Made by a program: the position numbers and the translations under genes
Origin: Pontibacter ruber
Lineage (GTDB): Bacteria; Bacteroidota; Bacteroidia; Cytophagales; Hymenobacteraceae
DNA: 64,000 nt
NCBI RefSeq assembly: GCF_023630205.1
Contig: NZ_JALPRR010000002.1
Location: 860,899-924,898, forward strand
Reading direction: 5' to 3'
Notes under the pieces: model-generated
Databases searched by the model: none
Seen by the model: only the letters and a program-made list of their open reading frames with translations
What the model was told of the DNA's origin: nothing
Shown: piece after piece, positions 53,773-63,565 of the stretch
Position numbering within the stretch: position 1 is the first letter of the stretch
Layout: each line of letters opens with the position of its first letter

Positions 53773-54543
53773 CTACATCGGGTGGAATCCGTTGATCGTG
53801 AAACCACCATCCACAGCCAGGCACTGTCCGGTGATGTAAGAAGCCGCCGGCATGCACAGGAAGGCCACGGCAGCAGAGACATCTTCCGGCTTACCAATCT
53901 GGCGCATTGGGGTGCGACTGATCACGGCATCGTAAAACTCCGGGTTCTGAAGTACGGTTTCAGCAAGCGGTGTACTGATGTACCAGGGAGCTACTGCATT
54001 TACGCGTATGCCGTCGGGAGCCCACTCTGCTGCCAGGTTTCGCGTAAGCTGCACCAGGGCTGCTTTGGTCATGCCGTAAACAGAACCTGTGCGCACATGT
54101 ATAAGGCCGGCCACCGAGGTTATGTTGATCACATTACCCTGTGTTGCCTGTTGTAGCATCGGGTGCAGCAGGCGGCACAATTCGAAGGCTGAACGCAGGT
54201 TGGTGTTAAGTATAAAGTCAAACTCTTCGGGTGTGTAGGAGGTGGTAGGTTTTCGGATGTTAGTGCCTACGTTGTTGATGAGCATGTCGAGCGTTCCCCA
54301 GTTTTCCTGTACGTACTGTACCAGGGCACCACGGCCGTCTTCGGTGCTAACATCGGCTACCAGGATGTGCACCTGGTCCGGGAAACGATGTTTCAAAGGT
54401 AATAAGTCGGCCTCTTTCCGGGCAACGGCCAGCACATCCGCTCCAAGGCTTACAAATTCTTCTACAATTGCCTGTCCGATCCCTTTGGAGCCGCCTGTAA
54501 CAACTGCTTTCTTACCGTTTAGTGTCCACCTGTTCTGTTGCAT
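53773..54543 (-). CDS. short-chain dehydrogenase/reductase
   Basis: 256-aa classical SDR, NAD(P)H-dependent. Cofactor motif TGGSKGIG (16-23), NNVG (about 90), catalytic Ser in ITSVAG and Tyr-x-x-x-Lys in YGMTK (about 155-159). The sequence resembles tropinone-reductase-like SDRs, but the substrate cannot be deduced. Stands alone with AT-rich gaps on both sides. Confidence 0.9.
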   Translation of the reverse strand: MQQNRWTLNGKKAVVTGGSKGIGQAIVEEFVSLGADVLAVARKEADLLPLKHRFPDQVHILVADVSTEDGRGALVQYVQENWGTLDMLINNVGTNIRKPTTSYTPEEFDFILNTNLRSAFELCRLLHPMLQQATQGNVINITSVAGLIHVRTGSVYGMTKAALVQLTRNLAAEWAPDGIRVNAVAPWYISTPLAETVLQNPEFYDAVISRTPMRQIGKPEDVSAAVAFLCMPAASYITGQCLAVDGGFTINGFHPM

Positions 54544-54733
54544 AGTATAAGTTATGTATGGTGTTTTTAGTAAATAGCTTGATTTTAGATTCTTACGAAA
54601 TGCCTGATTCTGCGTCGTGAAAAGTATAAGATTGCCGTCTGAAATATAAACATTCCTGTTATATTGCGGTATAAATTACTACCCTATCCCTGATCCCGAT
54701 ACTTTTAACCTACTACTCTTACACCATCTGCAC

Positions 54734-55465
54734 ATGAAAAAGTTAATGCTCTTCCTGGCCCTTACAGCTTCCGGTACGGTAGCGATGGCACAGTCGACCA
54801 AACTCACAGGAAACGGCGCACAGCAAAACCTGGACATACTTGGCTCAACCAACATGTCTACCACTGTGCAAACCTTCGACGAACGTTACAAAGGTGTTAA
54901 AGGGACGCCGTTTTTCCTAGCACAATGGGGCAAGGCTAATCTGTTGGTGCAAGATAAATACGAGTACCAGCAGGTGGACCTGAAGTATAATGTGTTTGAT
55001 AATAACCTGCTGTACCGAAAACCGAATGGAAATCTGATCATTCTGGACTTGCACCAGGTAAATTCGTTTACCCTGACAGATACGCTGGGGCTTAAAACAT
55101 ACAGCTTTAAGCGCCTGAAAGATGTAAGCGGGCACGATGCCAAAACTGTTAACCAGTTCTTTGCCATACTCCACGAAGGCACGAAATCGCAATTGGCATT
55201 GCTGCCCGTGAAAAGTATGGTAAAAGCAGACTACCAGGGTAGCTACAGTGCAAACAGGGCTTATGATGAGCTGGTAGATGAGCCTGTGTACTTTTTTGTG
55301 GATGCCAATAAGGTGATGCAGCGGGTAAAACTGAATAAGAAAACACTTCTGAAACTCCTTTCTGATAAGCAGGCACAGATCAATACTTACATCACAAGCC
55401 AGCGCATCGACGCCTCGAAAGAAGAAGGCTGGGTAAAGACGCTGGCTTACTACGAAAGCCTGTAA
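54734..55465 (+). CDS. secreted hypothetical protein
   Basis: 243-aa exported protein with signal peptide MKKLMLFLALTASGTVAMA. The mature region is beta-rich in the middle (LLVQDKYEYQQVDLKYNVF, NLIILDLHQVNSFTL), with a basic C-terminal helix. No known motif. It ends 22 bases before a strong bidirectional terminator. Confidence 0.65.
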   Translation: MKKLMLFLALTASGTVAMAQSTKLTGNGAQQNLDILGSTNMSTTVQTFDERYKGVKGTPFFLAQWGKANLLVQDKYEYQQVDLKYNVFDNNLLYRKPNGNLIILDLHQVNSFTLTDTLGLKTYSFKRLKDVSGHDAKTVNQFFAILHEGTKSQLALLPVKSMVKADYQGSYSANRAYDELVDEPVYFFVDANKVMQRVKLNKKTLLKLLSDKQAQINTYITSQRIDASKEEGWVKTLAYYESL

Positions 55466-55487
55466 ACCGCAGGATTAACATCGTTTG

Positions 55488-55526
55488 ATAACAGAAAAGG
55501 CGCTGCTTAAGCGCCTTTTCTGTTAT
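55488..55526. terminator. bidirectional terminator
   Basis: Perfect 17-base stem ATAACAGAAAAGGCGCT (55488-55504) with AGCGCCTTTTCTGTTAT (55510-55526), loop GCTTA. It separates two convergent genes and overlaps the stop codon of the minus-strand one. Confidence 0.88.
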
Positions 55527-56539
55527 TTGTTCCCCATGATCCGGTTCAGGTAAGTTGTTAAGTATGCCTTATCGGCCTTGGGCCGGTAATTGATTTCTTT
55601 GAAATGCGGATTGCCCTGCGAATCCTGCCACACATGGTACACAAACACATACGTGCCGCCGTCTTTGCGCCAGCCATCAAACTGCCCAAACCGCAGGTCA
55701 TTGATGTAAATGCCTGTATCAGCTTTTTCCACTGCAAAATAGCCTTTGGTGATCTCGAGCAGGCGTTCAGTTTTAGGATGCCCCCGATAAGGGGCAAGCA
55801 GCTCCTGTTGGCGCGGCTCAAACTGGTAGCTTATACTTTTGTCTTTGTCGAGCAGCGAATAAAAACCCGTGTAGTAGCCTTCTTTGCTTTCGGTCGTGAC
55901 CGTCCAGAGCAGCGTGTTCAGTGGTGTTGGTTTGCTGATGTACGAAGTATAGGTGATGCCTTGCTCCTTCATACTTGCTTCAAAAGCCCTGTCTGCAATG
56001 CCTTTGGCAACAAACGAAAAGCCCAGGTAGGCTGTGCTGATCGCAATACCTGACCAGTTAAGTATCCGGCGTTTTTTGCTTTCCCGGCTGTAAAAAGCAG
56101 CGGCAGTTACCAGTATCAGAAACGGCAACGTATATAAAGGGTCTACGACAAAGATATTGTAGAACGCTACGCCATAGTTGCTGAAGGGCCAGAAAAGCTG
56201 CGTACCCCAGGTGGTGCAGCTATCCAGGAGAATGTGTGTGATAAAGCCCAGGAAAAAAAGCAAGGTCCAGTCACGGAAGCCTGCCTCTTTATGCTTGTAA
56301 AAGCGCCACAGTAACCATCCCAACAGCGGCGACATGACAAAAGCAAACAGAAAGGAATGCGTGGCAGACCGGTGGTAGCTAAGCTGCTGCACCATATCGA
56401 GCCAGGGAGAAGTCAGCACATCCAGGTCTGGAATAGTGCCGGCAATTGCTCCCCACAACATGGCTTTGTTCCCGATCTTTTTGCCGCAAACAGCCTCTCC
56501 TACCGCGGCACCCAATACTATCTGAGTCAGTGAATCCAT
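55523..56539 (-). CDS. YdjM-like membrane-bound metal-dependent hydrolase
   Basis: 338-aa protein of the DUF457/YdjM family. The N-terminus MDSLTQIVLGAAVGEAVCGKK, DLDVL (38-42), the HRSATHSF motif (55-62) and HILLDSCTTWG (about 102-112) hold the conserved His/Asp residues thought to bind metal. Four or five helices lie in the first 170 residues. The C-terminal soluble half is family-variable. Its natural substrate is not known. Confidence 0.85.
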   Translation of the reverse strand: MDSLTQIVLGAAVGEAVCGKKIGNKAMLWGAIAGTIPDLDVLTSPWLDMVQQLSYHRSATHSFLFAFVMSPLLGWLLWRFYKHKEAGFRDWTLLFFLGFITHILLDSCTTWGTQLFWPFSNYGVAFYNIFVVDPLYTLPFLILVTAAAFYSRESKKRRILNWSGIAISTAYLGFSFVAKGIADRAFEASMKEQGITYTSYISKPTPLNTLLWTVTTESKEGYYTGFYSLLDKDKSISYQFEPRQQELLAPYRGHPKTERLLEITKGYFAVEKADTGIYINDLRFGQFDGWRKDGGTYVFVYHVWQDSQGNPHFKEINYRPKADKAYLTTYLNRIMGNK

Positions 56540-56723
56540 ACTTGTACAAAGGTATAAAAAGCCAGTCGGGAAATGCAGGCTTTATCTGTTTAGAACAATT
56601 GGATTACAATGGATGGTAGAGCTTCTTGGTACACCCCCTCACATACTTTGAAGTATGAACTACTATCTGTTTCTTCCGGAATAGCACTGGAGTTGCCCGT
56701 AGTCTCTGATATTAAAAAAAATA

Positions 56724-56766
56724 AAACGCCGGCTGGAAATGGGATGACATTTACCAACAGGCGTTT
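56724..56766 (-). terminator. terminator after the GNAT-like gene
   Basis: AAACGCC (56724-56730) pairs with GGCGTTT (56760-56766), and the inner segments also pair imperfectly. On the minus strand it is followed by TTATTTTTTTTAAT. A short plus-strand frame crosses it and was rejected as a gene. Confidence 0.7.
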
Positions 56767-56792
56767 AACTTCGTTGCGGGTATTAACCTATA

Positions 56793-57959
56793 TTATCTGA
56801 TTATAGGTGCCCGTTTAAACTCCTTGGTTCTGTCGAAAAGGAAACGATAGGTAACGTACGTTTTGTAGATGCGGCCGCCTACCTGCTCCACAACGCGCAT
56901 CATTTTTGGGTTAAAATCACCGATCCAGTTCATTTGTAAATCTTCATACGGCATATTTGGGTTATCCTGTACCACCTTTGCTGCTGCTACTACCATGGCT
57001 GCTTCCACGCCTCTGCCCTGGCACTCCGGTATGATGCCAAACACGATGCCATACATCGTTTTAACGGCGCCACGCCAGCGGTGGAACACGATCTTCAGCT
57101 TACCCCAAAGGTCCATTTTGCCATTGGTATACTTGAACAGCTGGTTAAGCTCCGGAATTGCAATAAAAAAGCCGGCAGGCTCGCCTTTGTGATAGGCAAA
57201 CCACAGCAACCGCTCATCCAGCACAGGCCGCAACGATTTCATGATGGATTTGGCCTGTGCCTCGCTCATCGCCTGCACGCCTTCATGCTTTACCCAGCCT
57301 TTATTATAGATGGTTCTGAAGTCTTCGGTATACTTGTCCAGGTTATTTTTATTCAGGTGCTCGAAGTGGTAATCAGGATCCCTCAGAATACGGTGCGCCT
57401 TTTCATGATACTCCGGAGGTAGCGGATCGTCTACTTTACGGTAGTATACATACTGTTTGAAGTATAACTGAAAACCGTAATTCTCGAACAGCTGCTTGTA
57501 ATAGGGGAAGTTGTAGTTCATGGTGTAGGTTGGCGGGTAAAAACCGTCTACCAAAAGACCCCACCACTTGTCGCGCTCGCCAAAATTGATCGGGCCATCC
57601 ATCGCCTCCATACCCCGCTCCTGCAGCCAGTTTTTGCACGCGTCAAAAAGCATATTGGCCGCCTCCTGGTTATCGATACAATCAAAAAAGCCCATGCCGC
57701 CGGTTGGCTGCTCAAAGGTTTTGGCCGTTTTCCGGTTGATGAAAGCAGCCACACGCCCGATTGATTTATCCGCGTCATCTTTCAGGATCCAGCGAATGGC
57801 CTCTCCGTCGCGAAGCAACTTGTTTTTCTTCGGGTCGAAAATGTTGTCAATATCGCGGTCCAGCGGGCGGATGTAGTTCGGATCTTTCTTGTATAGTCTG
57901 ACCTGCAGCATCAGGAATTCTTTGGCGAGCTCAGGTGTGGTAACTTCTATCAGTTGCAT
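56793..57959 (-). CDS. GNAT-superfamily-like hypothetical protein
   Basis: 388-aa cytosolic protein with two GNAT-like halves. The C-terminal one shows a possible acetyl-CoA loop (FGIIPECQGRGVEAAMVVAA, about 316-335). The middle holds an aromatic-rich GGMGFFDCIDNQEAANMLFDA and WWGLLVDGFYPPTYTMNYN. It resembles the YghO-type group of uncharacterised acyltransferase-like proteins in Bacteroidota. The substrate is unknown. Confidence 0.6.
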   Translation of the reverse strand: MQLIEVTTPELAKEFLMLQVRLYKKDPNYIRPLDRDIDNIFDPKKNKLLRDGEAIRWILKDDADKSIGRVAAFINRKTAKTFEQPTGGMGFFDCIDNQEAANMLFDACKNWLQERGMEAMDGPINFGERDKWWGLLVDGFYPPTYTMNYNFPYYKQLFENYGFQLYFKQYVYYRKVDDPLPPEYHEKAHRILRDPDYHFEHLNKNNLDKYTEDFRTIYNKGWVKHEGVQAMSEAQAKSIMKSLRPVLDERLLWFAYHKGEPAGFFIAIPELNQLFKYTNGKMDLWGKLKIVFHRWRGAVKTMYGIVFGIIPECQGRGVEAAMVVAAAKVVQDNPNMPYEDLQMNWIGDFNPKMMRVVEQVGGRIYKTYVTYRFLFDRTKEFKRAPIIR

Positions 57960-58103
57960 GGTATGGATACCCTTTGATTACGACACCAAAATAAACGATA
58001 ATACCAGATAAAACCAATGTGCTGAAAAGCGTAGGTACCACGTAACTTTTACAGAAGTAGTAAGGCTGGGATTGTTTGGGAGAAGTGCAGTGTTAAAACA
58101 AAA

Positions 58104-58131
58104 AAAGCCTTTTGATTTCTCTAAAGGCTTT
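58104..58131 (-). terminator. terminator after the tRNA-Thr genes
   Basis: AAAGCCTTT (58104-58112) pairs with AAAGGCTTT (58123-58131), followed on the minus strand by a run of T's. It lies 8 bases past the 3' end of the second tRNA. Confidence 0.8.
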
Positions 58132-58139
58132 CCTTTTTG

Positions 58140-58212
<73 letters not shown>

Positions 58213-58231
58213 TTGTACTTATGTTTGAATT

Positions 58232-58264
58232 AAAAAGCACATGCAGTACAAACATGTGCTTTTT
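58232..58264 (-). terminator. hairpin between the two tRNA-Thr genes
   Basis: Perfect 12-base stem AAAAAGCACATG (58232-58243) with CATGTGCTTTTT (58253-58264). It would terminate transcription after the upstream tRNA or act as a processing signal. Confidence 0.7.
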
Positions 58265-58270
58265 GAAATG

Positions 58271-58343
<73 letters not shown>

Positions 58344-58471
58344 TTACTCTTTTGATGTGCTTTATCGTTCTAAAGCGTTGCAAAGGTATATTCTAATTTT
58401 TAATCTGCAAATACCTCCTGCAACTTTTTTTGCCTCTTCAGGTTAAACTTTTGAAAGTCAGAGATAAAATT

Positions 58472-60646
58472 TTATCCTCTGAAAGCAACCAACTGGCGGT
58501 TGAGCAATTCCATGCGCCGCTGTGCATCCGCGATGCGGCCTTCATACTCCTCACGCAGTTTATCGGCATTCCTGGACCGGGCAAAAAACTCGATGTTCGT
58601 GCGCAGGGTCTGTATGTCGTTCTGCAGTTGGGCGATCTCACGACGGATCGTTTGTTCGCGTTGATGCAACTTATTGGAAGCATCCGGGCTGCTCTTCATG
58701 CGTTCTACCTGCAGCTTTACCAGCATGTTCGTACGCTCCTCATAACTAAGGTCCGGAACCCGCTCCAGGTAGCGTTCCATCAGGGCAAGGAATTTATCCT
58801 CCAGTTTTGGATTGATGTGTCTTGAGTTTTGCTCAAGTGCACGCCACTGCTCCACAACCTGGTTGTATTCCTCTACCGAGGTAGTGGTGTTGGGTTGGGA
58901 AAGCTGTTCCGTTACGCGGTCGTATAGCTCCATTTTCTCAGAGGAGAGCTTTTCCATCTCTGCTCCTTTTTGCTGCTCCTGTGCCTGCTTCCTATCGAAG
59001 AACTCGTTACAGGCAGCCCGGAAGCGCTGCCAGATCTTATCCGAATACTTATCCGGAACTCTACCAATCGTTTTCCATTTCTTCTGAAGCTGGATCAGTT
59101 TTTCTTTTGTCGCATTCCAGTCTGTGCTGTCCTTGAGTTGTTCTGCTTCTTCGCAAAGCTCGGTCTTGAGGCGCAGGTTCTGCATTTTCTGCTCATCCAG
59201 CCCTTTAAAGAACATGTTCTTGTGCTGGAAGAATGCTTTGTAGCTGCTCCAGAAGCTCTTGTTTATCTCTTCGGCGTACTCTTTTGGTACCAGACCGGCT
59301 GCGTCCCACTCTTCTTTGAGCTTTTGGATTTCGTCGGTTTTATCGCGCCACTCGTTAATGCGGTCGGTTGTAAAGCCCTGAAAAGCCTGCAGTCTTGCCA
59401 GCAGCTCACGCTTGCGCGTAAGGTTTTCCATCTCCTTGCCTTTACGCTCTTCCTGGTACGTACGACGGCGATCGTGTACCCTCTCCGAAGCTTGGATAAA
59501 CCGTTCCCAAATCGCATCACGCTGCTCGTTAGGTACTGGGCCTATGTTTTTCCATTCTTCGTGCAGGTGGCGCAGTTCCTGCAGCGCTTTGTTAATGCTT
59601 TGTTCGTTTTGAAGCGCTTCGGCACGATCAATAAGTTGCAGCTTGGCATCCAGGTTCCGCTTGCGGTCCAGTTCTTTCATTTCGAAGAACATGCTGCGGT
59701 TGTTGTAGAAAATGTCGAGCAGCGCATGGTAAGAATCCCACAGCTCCTGGGCTTCCCCGGCCGGCACAGGCCCAGTAGATTTCCATTCTGCCTGTAATCT
59801 CTTCAGTTCGTCGCTGCTGTTTTTTGTCTCGGCCGATTCTACCAGCTGGCGCAGCCTTGTAAGCAGCTCGCGTTTGCGATGCAGGTTTTGCTGGCGCTGT
59901 TCTTCTGTTTGCCTACGCTCCTGGAAGCGGGCATCACGGTAAGCGGCAAGAAGTTTCTCCAGGTCCTGATGCTCCTGTGGCGCATGGTATTCGAACCCTT
60001 CATCGGTTCCAACCTCTTGTTTAAAACGCTCGAGTGCTTCTGTTTTCTCTGCCTGGAATTTTAATTCGTAATGGCGCTGCAGCTCGTTGATGGCACGGTG
60101 TCTTCTGCCAGCGTCTGCTCCACGCAGGTTCGTTAACAGAAGTTTGCGTAACTCATCTATCGGTAGCTGACTGTAGTCTGTTGTATCTTCTTCCTCGTAG
60201 CCTTCCTCTTCATCATGATGCTCCGTCGGATTTGCTTCGCCTACCGGTTTTGGGGCGGCAGCTACCGCTGTTGCATCCGCAGGTGCTGCAGCAGCCGGGT
60301 TTGGTGCAGGTATAGCCGGAGTTTCAACTTCTGACATCGGATCTGTTGTAGCCTCGTCTTTCGCAGACGCAAAGGCATCTGCAAAAACTTCAGTAGCTGC
60401 TTCAGACGTTTTTGCTTCCTGTTCTGTTTTCAGCTCAGGCTGTATCTCAGGCTGCTCTTCCTTGGGCACTTCAGGCGCCGGATCGGCCGGAGCAGCCTGC
60501 TGATTTTTAGCATTGATCTCAGCCAGTCTTTTTTCCAGAATGCTCATGGGAGATTCACCCTGCTCCTTACCAGAAGTAGCATTCATATTCTCAGGCTTGT
60601 TTGCCTCAGCACCACCGGTGTCAGTATGTTTGTTGTCGGTTGTCAT
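58472..60646 (-). CDS. DUF349 repeat protein
   Basis: 724-aa cytosolic, strongly helical protein. Residues 1-150 are low-complexity and rich in Ala/Pro/Glu (for example NPAAAAPADATAVAAAPKP) with an acidic EEGYEEEDTTDY. From about 200 onward there are about five DUF349 repeats, each with the pattern LxxEWKxxGPVP..xxWxxF (for example LQAEWKSTGPVPAGEAQELW). DUF349 proteins are widespread in Bacteroidota with no settled role. The gene carries no AAGTATA heptamer, which suggests strong codon selection. It follows yqgE by 32 bases. Confidence 0.88.
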   Translation of the reverse strand: MTTDNKHTDTGGAEANKPENMNATSGKEQGESPMSILEKRLAEINAKNQQAAPADPAPEVPKEEQPEIQPELKTEQEAKTSEAATEVFADAFASAKDEATTDPMSEVETPAIPAPNPAAAAPADATAVAAAPKPVGEANPTEHHDEEEGYEEEDTTDYSQLPIDELRKLLLTNLRGADAGRRHRAINELQRHYELKFQAEKTEALERFKQEVGTDEGFEYHAPQEHQDLEKLLAAYRDARFQERRQTEEQRQQNLHRKRELLTRLRQLVESAETKNSSDELKRLQAEWKSTGPVPAGEAQELWDSYHALLDIFYNNRSMFFEMKELDRKRNLDAKLQLIDRAEALQNEQSINKALQELRHLHEEWKNIGPVPNEQRDAIWERFIQASERVHDRRRTYQEERKGKEMENLTRKRELLARLQAFQGFTTDRINEWRDKTDEIQKLKEEWDAAGLVPKEYAEEINKSFWSSYKAFFQHKNMFFKGLDEQKMQNLRLKTELCEEAEQLKDSTDWNATKEKLIQLQKKWKTIGRVPDKYSDKIWQRFRAACNEFFDRKQAQEQQKGAEMEKLSSEKMELYDRVTEQLSQPNTTTSVEEYNQVVEQWRALEQNSRHINPKLEDKFLALMERYLERVPDLSYEERTNMLVKLQVERMKSSPDASNKLHQREQTIRREIAQLQNDIQTLRTNIEFFARSRNADKLREEYEGRIADAQRRMELLNRQLVAFRG

Positions 60647-60678
60647 GTCTTCAGAATTAGTTACAACGTCAGAAGCGT

Positions 60679-61248
60679 TCAGTTCAAGCGTGGGTCTACC
60701 GGGTAGTTAGACAGCACCTTGTACTTCCCTCCCATCTCGCGCAGGATGTCGCGCCAGAGACTATCTGCCTCCAAATTAAATAATTTATTTGCAGCATTGT
60801 TATTAACAATCCAAACATTTTTATCAATTTCCTCCTGTAGCTGCCCCGGCGTCCAGCCCGAATAGCCCAGGTAGAACTTAATATCAGAGGCAGTGACCAG
60901 GCCAGCACCGATCATCGTGCGAAGCATTTCAAAATCGCCGCCCCAGTACAAGCCCTCTCCTAGTTGTACGGCCTGCGGGAGTTGTGACAGGCGATGAACG
61001 TAATGCAACGTATTATACTGCACAGGACCTCCTATGCCAAGTTCCATGTCAAACGAGTCGTTGTATACATCGATTACATCTGACAGCTTCAGGTTCGACA
61101 TTCGGTTAAGCACCAGCCCAAATGTGCCTTCTTCCTCATTATGACTGCAAAGCAACACCACTGTACGCTCGAAATTCGGGTCGCCCAGAAAAGGCTCCGA
61201 AATAAGTATGCTTCCACTCTGCGGCTTGGTTAACTTTGCTTCTTCCAT
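60679..61248 (-). CDS. yqgE: YqgE/AlgH family protein (UPF0301)
   Basis: 189-aa conserved protein. Diagnostic segments are SGSILISEPFLGDPNFERTV (11-30), GTFGLVLNR (about 42-50) and GYSGWTPGQLQEEI (about 129-142). AlgH influences alginate regulation in Pseudomonas, but the biochemical role is unknown. First of a two-gene unit with the DUF349 gene. Confidence 0.92.
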   Translation of the reverse strand: MEEAKLTKPQSGSILISEPFLGDPNFERTVVLLCSHNEEEGTFGLVLNRMSNLKLSDVIDVYNDSFDMELGIGGPVQYNTLHYVHRLSQLPQAVQLGEGLYWGGDFEMLRTMIGAGLVTASDIKFYLGYSGWTPGQLQEEIDKNVWIVNNNAANKLFNLEADSLWRDILREMGGKYKVLSNYPVDPRLN

Positions 61249-61560
61249 CTATAGCTTTCCGTCTTTTTAAGTTTCACGTAATGCAACTACACCATTCGCG
61301 CGCGAATGGTTATAAGATTACTATTACTTCTTACGCAAAGAAGCAAAAATTGTATCATCCTGATAGGTTTTGGCACTTAATCCTATCTCAATTACACAGA
61401 TAACCTTGCTGCAGTTGCTTTGTTTATATTTTATTTTTCACTTTTTAGGTATAAAAAGGCAGGAACAGTGCAAAGTATAACCTGGAAGCAGTGAGCGCAG
61501 GAAGGAAAAAATTTAGCTGCAGCAGATTATTTTATAATTTTGAATAAAATCTGGTATACG
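61249..61560. other. 312-base divergent gap between yqgE and pdxH
   Basis: No gene. Holds the promoters of yqgE and pdxH, a 20-base perfect palindrome (61291-61310), a TTG..TTTATATTTTATT promoter-like stretch near 61411-61437 and one AAGTATA word near 61475. Confidence 0.5.
61291..61310. promoter_or_regulatory. 20-base perfect palindrome upstream of yqgE
   Basis: ACCATTCGCG joined directly to CGCGAATGGT is fully self-complementary with no spacer. It sits 43 bases upstream of the yqgE start in AT-rich DNA. A GC-rich palindrome without a T-run suggests a dimeric regulator site rather than a terminator. Confidence 0.5.
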
Positions 61561-62217
61561 ATGGCACTGACACATAATATTGCGGATATCCGAAAAAACT
61601 ACTCCAGGCAGGCGTTGTCTGAAGATGCTGTATTACCTGATCCTGTTCATCAGTTTAAAGTATGGCTTACCGAAGCCATTCAGTCGGAGGTGCTGGAACC
61701 TACCGCGCTGACCCTTTCTACCGTGAACGCAGCCGGCAGACCATCTGCCCGCGTGGTGTTGCTGAAGGACGTGTCGGAAAACGGCTTTACCTTCTTTACC
61801 AACTACGAAAGCCGGAAAGGACAGGAACTGGCACAGCATCCGTATGCCGCTATGACCTTTTTCTGGCCGGAGTTGGAGCGCCAGGTGCGCGTGGAAGGAC
61901 ATGTCGTGCAGGTGCCTGCCCAGGTATCAGACGATTATTTCCATAGCAGGCCTAAAGCAAGCCAGGTGGGCGCCTGGGCATCTCCGCAAAGCAGGGAAAT
62001 AGAAAGCCGTGACGTGCTCGAAAAAGCGGAGCGAAATTATACTGAGGAATTTGCCAGCATGCACGAAATACCAAGACCAAAACACTGGGGCGGATTTGTG
62101 CTGCAGCCCGACCGAATCGAGTTCTGGCAGGGGCGCCCCAGCCGCCTGCATGACCGCATCCTATATGAGCTTGCTCCTGAGGGCCAAAGCTGGCATCTGA
62201 AACGCCTTGCCCCATAA
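61561..62217 (+). CDS. pdxH: pyridoxamine/pyridoxine 5'-phosphate oxidase
   Basis: 218-aa FMN enzyme making pyridoxal 5'-phosphate. Signature parts: RVVLLKDVSENGFTFFTNYESRKG (about 64-87), the HSRPKASQVGAWASPQS segment, and the C-terminal WGGFVLQPDRIEFWQGRPSRLHDR. ATG at 61561 is used; the frame could start at TTG 61540. Length is normal. Confidence 0.95.
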   Translation: MALTHNIADIRKNYSRQALSEDAVLPDPVHQFKVWLTEAIQSEVLEPTALTLSTVNAAGRPSARVVLLKDVSENGFTFFTNYESRKGQELAQHPYAAMTFFWPELERQVRVEGHVVQVPAQVSDDYFHSRPKASQVGAWASPQSREIESRDVLEKAERNYTEEFASMHEIPRPKHWGGFVLQPDRIEFWQGRPSRLHDRILYELAPEGQSWHLKRLAP

Positions 62218-62266
62218 CATTCCTGCTTAGATTTATTCTTCCCGATCGATCACTAGAAAAAGACTG

Positions 62267-63565
62267 ATGGCTGAGATACTCCCCTTAAAGCCCTGGCGCT
62301 ACAACGCAAACCTTGAGCAAAACATAGACGAACTGACCTCCCCTTTGTTTGATGTGGTATCCCAAAAGCAACGGGAAGCCTTGTATCGTAACCACCTCAA
62401 CAGTATCCATCTATCGGTGCCACGGGGCGAAAATCCAGCAGAAGAAGCGTCCTTCCTGCTCGATGACTGGAAGGAAAAAGGGATACTGGAGCAGGACCCG
62501 CTTCCTGGCATTTATGTTTACTACCAATATTACAGGTTGCCCGGCAGCGACCGGGAATATTGCCGCAAGGGGTTTGTGTGCCACATCAAAGCCTACGACT
62601 GGAATGAGAAAGTACTGCTGCGGCACGAGAATACCATTCCGACTGCGGTAAACGACCGTATTGCGCTGCTTGAAAAAACACTGCTGAACACCAGCCCTAC
62701 GCACGGCCTCTACACCGACCCGGATCACGAACTGGAACCCTACATGGACGAAAGTATAAAGTCGCCTATCTACGTGACAGAAGACTACCAGGGCGTGCGG
62801 GATGTATTGGCCGTGATCCATGACCATGAGATCATCAAACTGTTTGTAAACAAGCTACGCGATAAGCAAGTGCTGCTGGCAGACGGACATCACCGCTACG
62901 AAGGCTCGCTGGAATACCGCAAGCGGATGATGGCAGAGAACCCAAACCACACGGGTTTTGAGGCTTACAATTACCACCTCATGTATCTGACCAATACCGA
63001 GTCGGATGACCTGCGCATTTTGCCTACGCACCGCGTGCTGGAGAACATCAAAATGACGGATGAGGAGTTTCTGGAGCGGCTCAGCCCATACTTTGTGATC
63101 ACGCCGAAAGAAGACCCCTACGAACTCAACGAAGTGATCATTGGCAAACCCTGGGCTTTCGGTCTATACTTGTCTGGCAATGCCTACAAGCTCCGCTTGA
63201 AACCGGAAGTACACCAGCAGATCGACTGGAATTTTCCGCAGGAAGTAAAGGACCTGGACCTGACTGTAATGCACTACTTTGTATTTGAGAAGGTGTTGGG
63301 CATTTACCGTCAGCAGCAGCGCGATTACAAAGGCCTGAGCTACGAACGTAACTTTACGGCCTGCATCAGCAAGGTGGATTCCGGTCAGGCACGGCTAGCA
63401 CTCATCACCAACGAGGTGACCATGGAACAGGTAAAGCGTGTGTGCTACAGTGGCGCTATCATGCCCCAGAAGTCCACGTTCTTCTACCCGAAAGTTATCT
63501 GCGGATTTTTATTTAGCTCTATCAAAGAAGATGAATTTGTCTCAGCCCATATTGCTTGCCTCTAA
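62267..63565 (+). CDS. DUF1015 family protein
   Basis: 432-aa protein of the DUF1015 family. It starts with the typical ILPLKPWRYN, and the central LLADGHHRYEGSLEYRKRM (about 203-221) is the family hallmark. The family has been discussed as a kinase-like or serine-related enzyme in some species, but I cannot assign a reaction here. The 3' end overlaps maf by 35 bases. Confidence 0.88.
   Translation: MAEILPLKPWRYNANLEQNIDELTSPLFDVVSQKQREALYRNHLNSIHLSVPRGENPAEEASFLLDDWKEKGILEQDPLPGIYVYYQYYRLPGSDREYCRKGFVCHIKAYDWNEKVLLRHENTIPTAVNDRIALLEKTLLNTSPTHGLYTDPDHELEPYMDESIKSPIYVTEDYQGVRDVLAVIHDHEIIKLFVNKLRDKQVLLADGHHRYEGSLEYRKRMMAENPNHTGFEAYNYHLMYLTNTESDDLRILPTHRVLENIKMTDEEFLERLSPYFVITPKEDPYELNEVIIGKPWAFGLYLSGNAYKLRLKPEVHQQIDWNFPQEVKDLDLTVMHYFVFEKVLGIYRQQQRDYKGLSYERNFTACISKVDSGQARLALITNEVTMEQVKRVCYSGAIMPQKSTFFYPKVICGFLFSSIKEDEFVSAHIACL

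Noticed and set aside
56609..56800. 63-codon plus-strand frame
   Set aside because: It runs through the terminator of the minus-strand GNAT-like gene and its last codons are antisense to that gene. No ribosome-binding site or protein-like pattern.
61271..61286. Possible parS centromere site (TTTCACGT)
   Set aside because: Only half of the 16-base palindrome is present, and no parA/parB or origin-linked gene is in the window.
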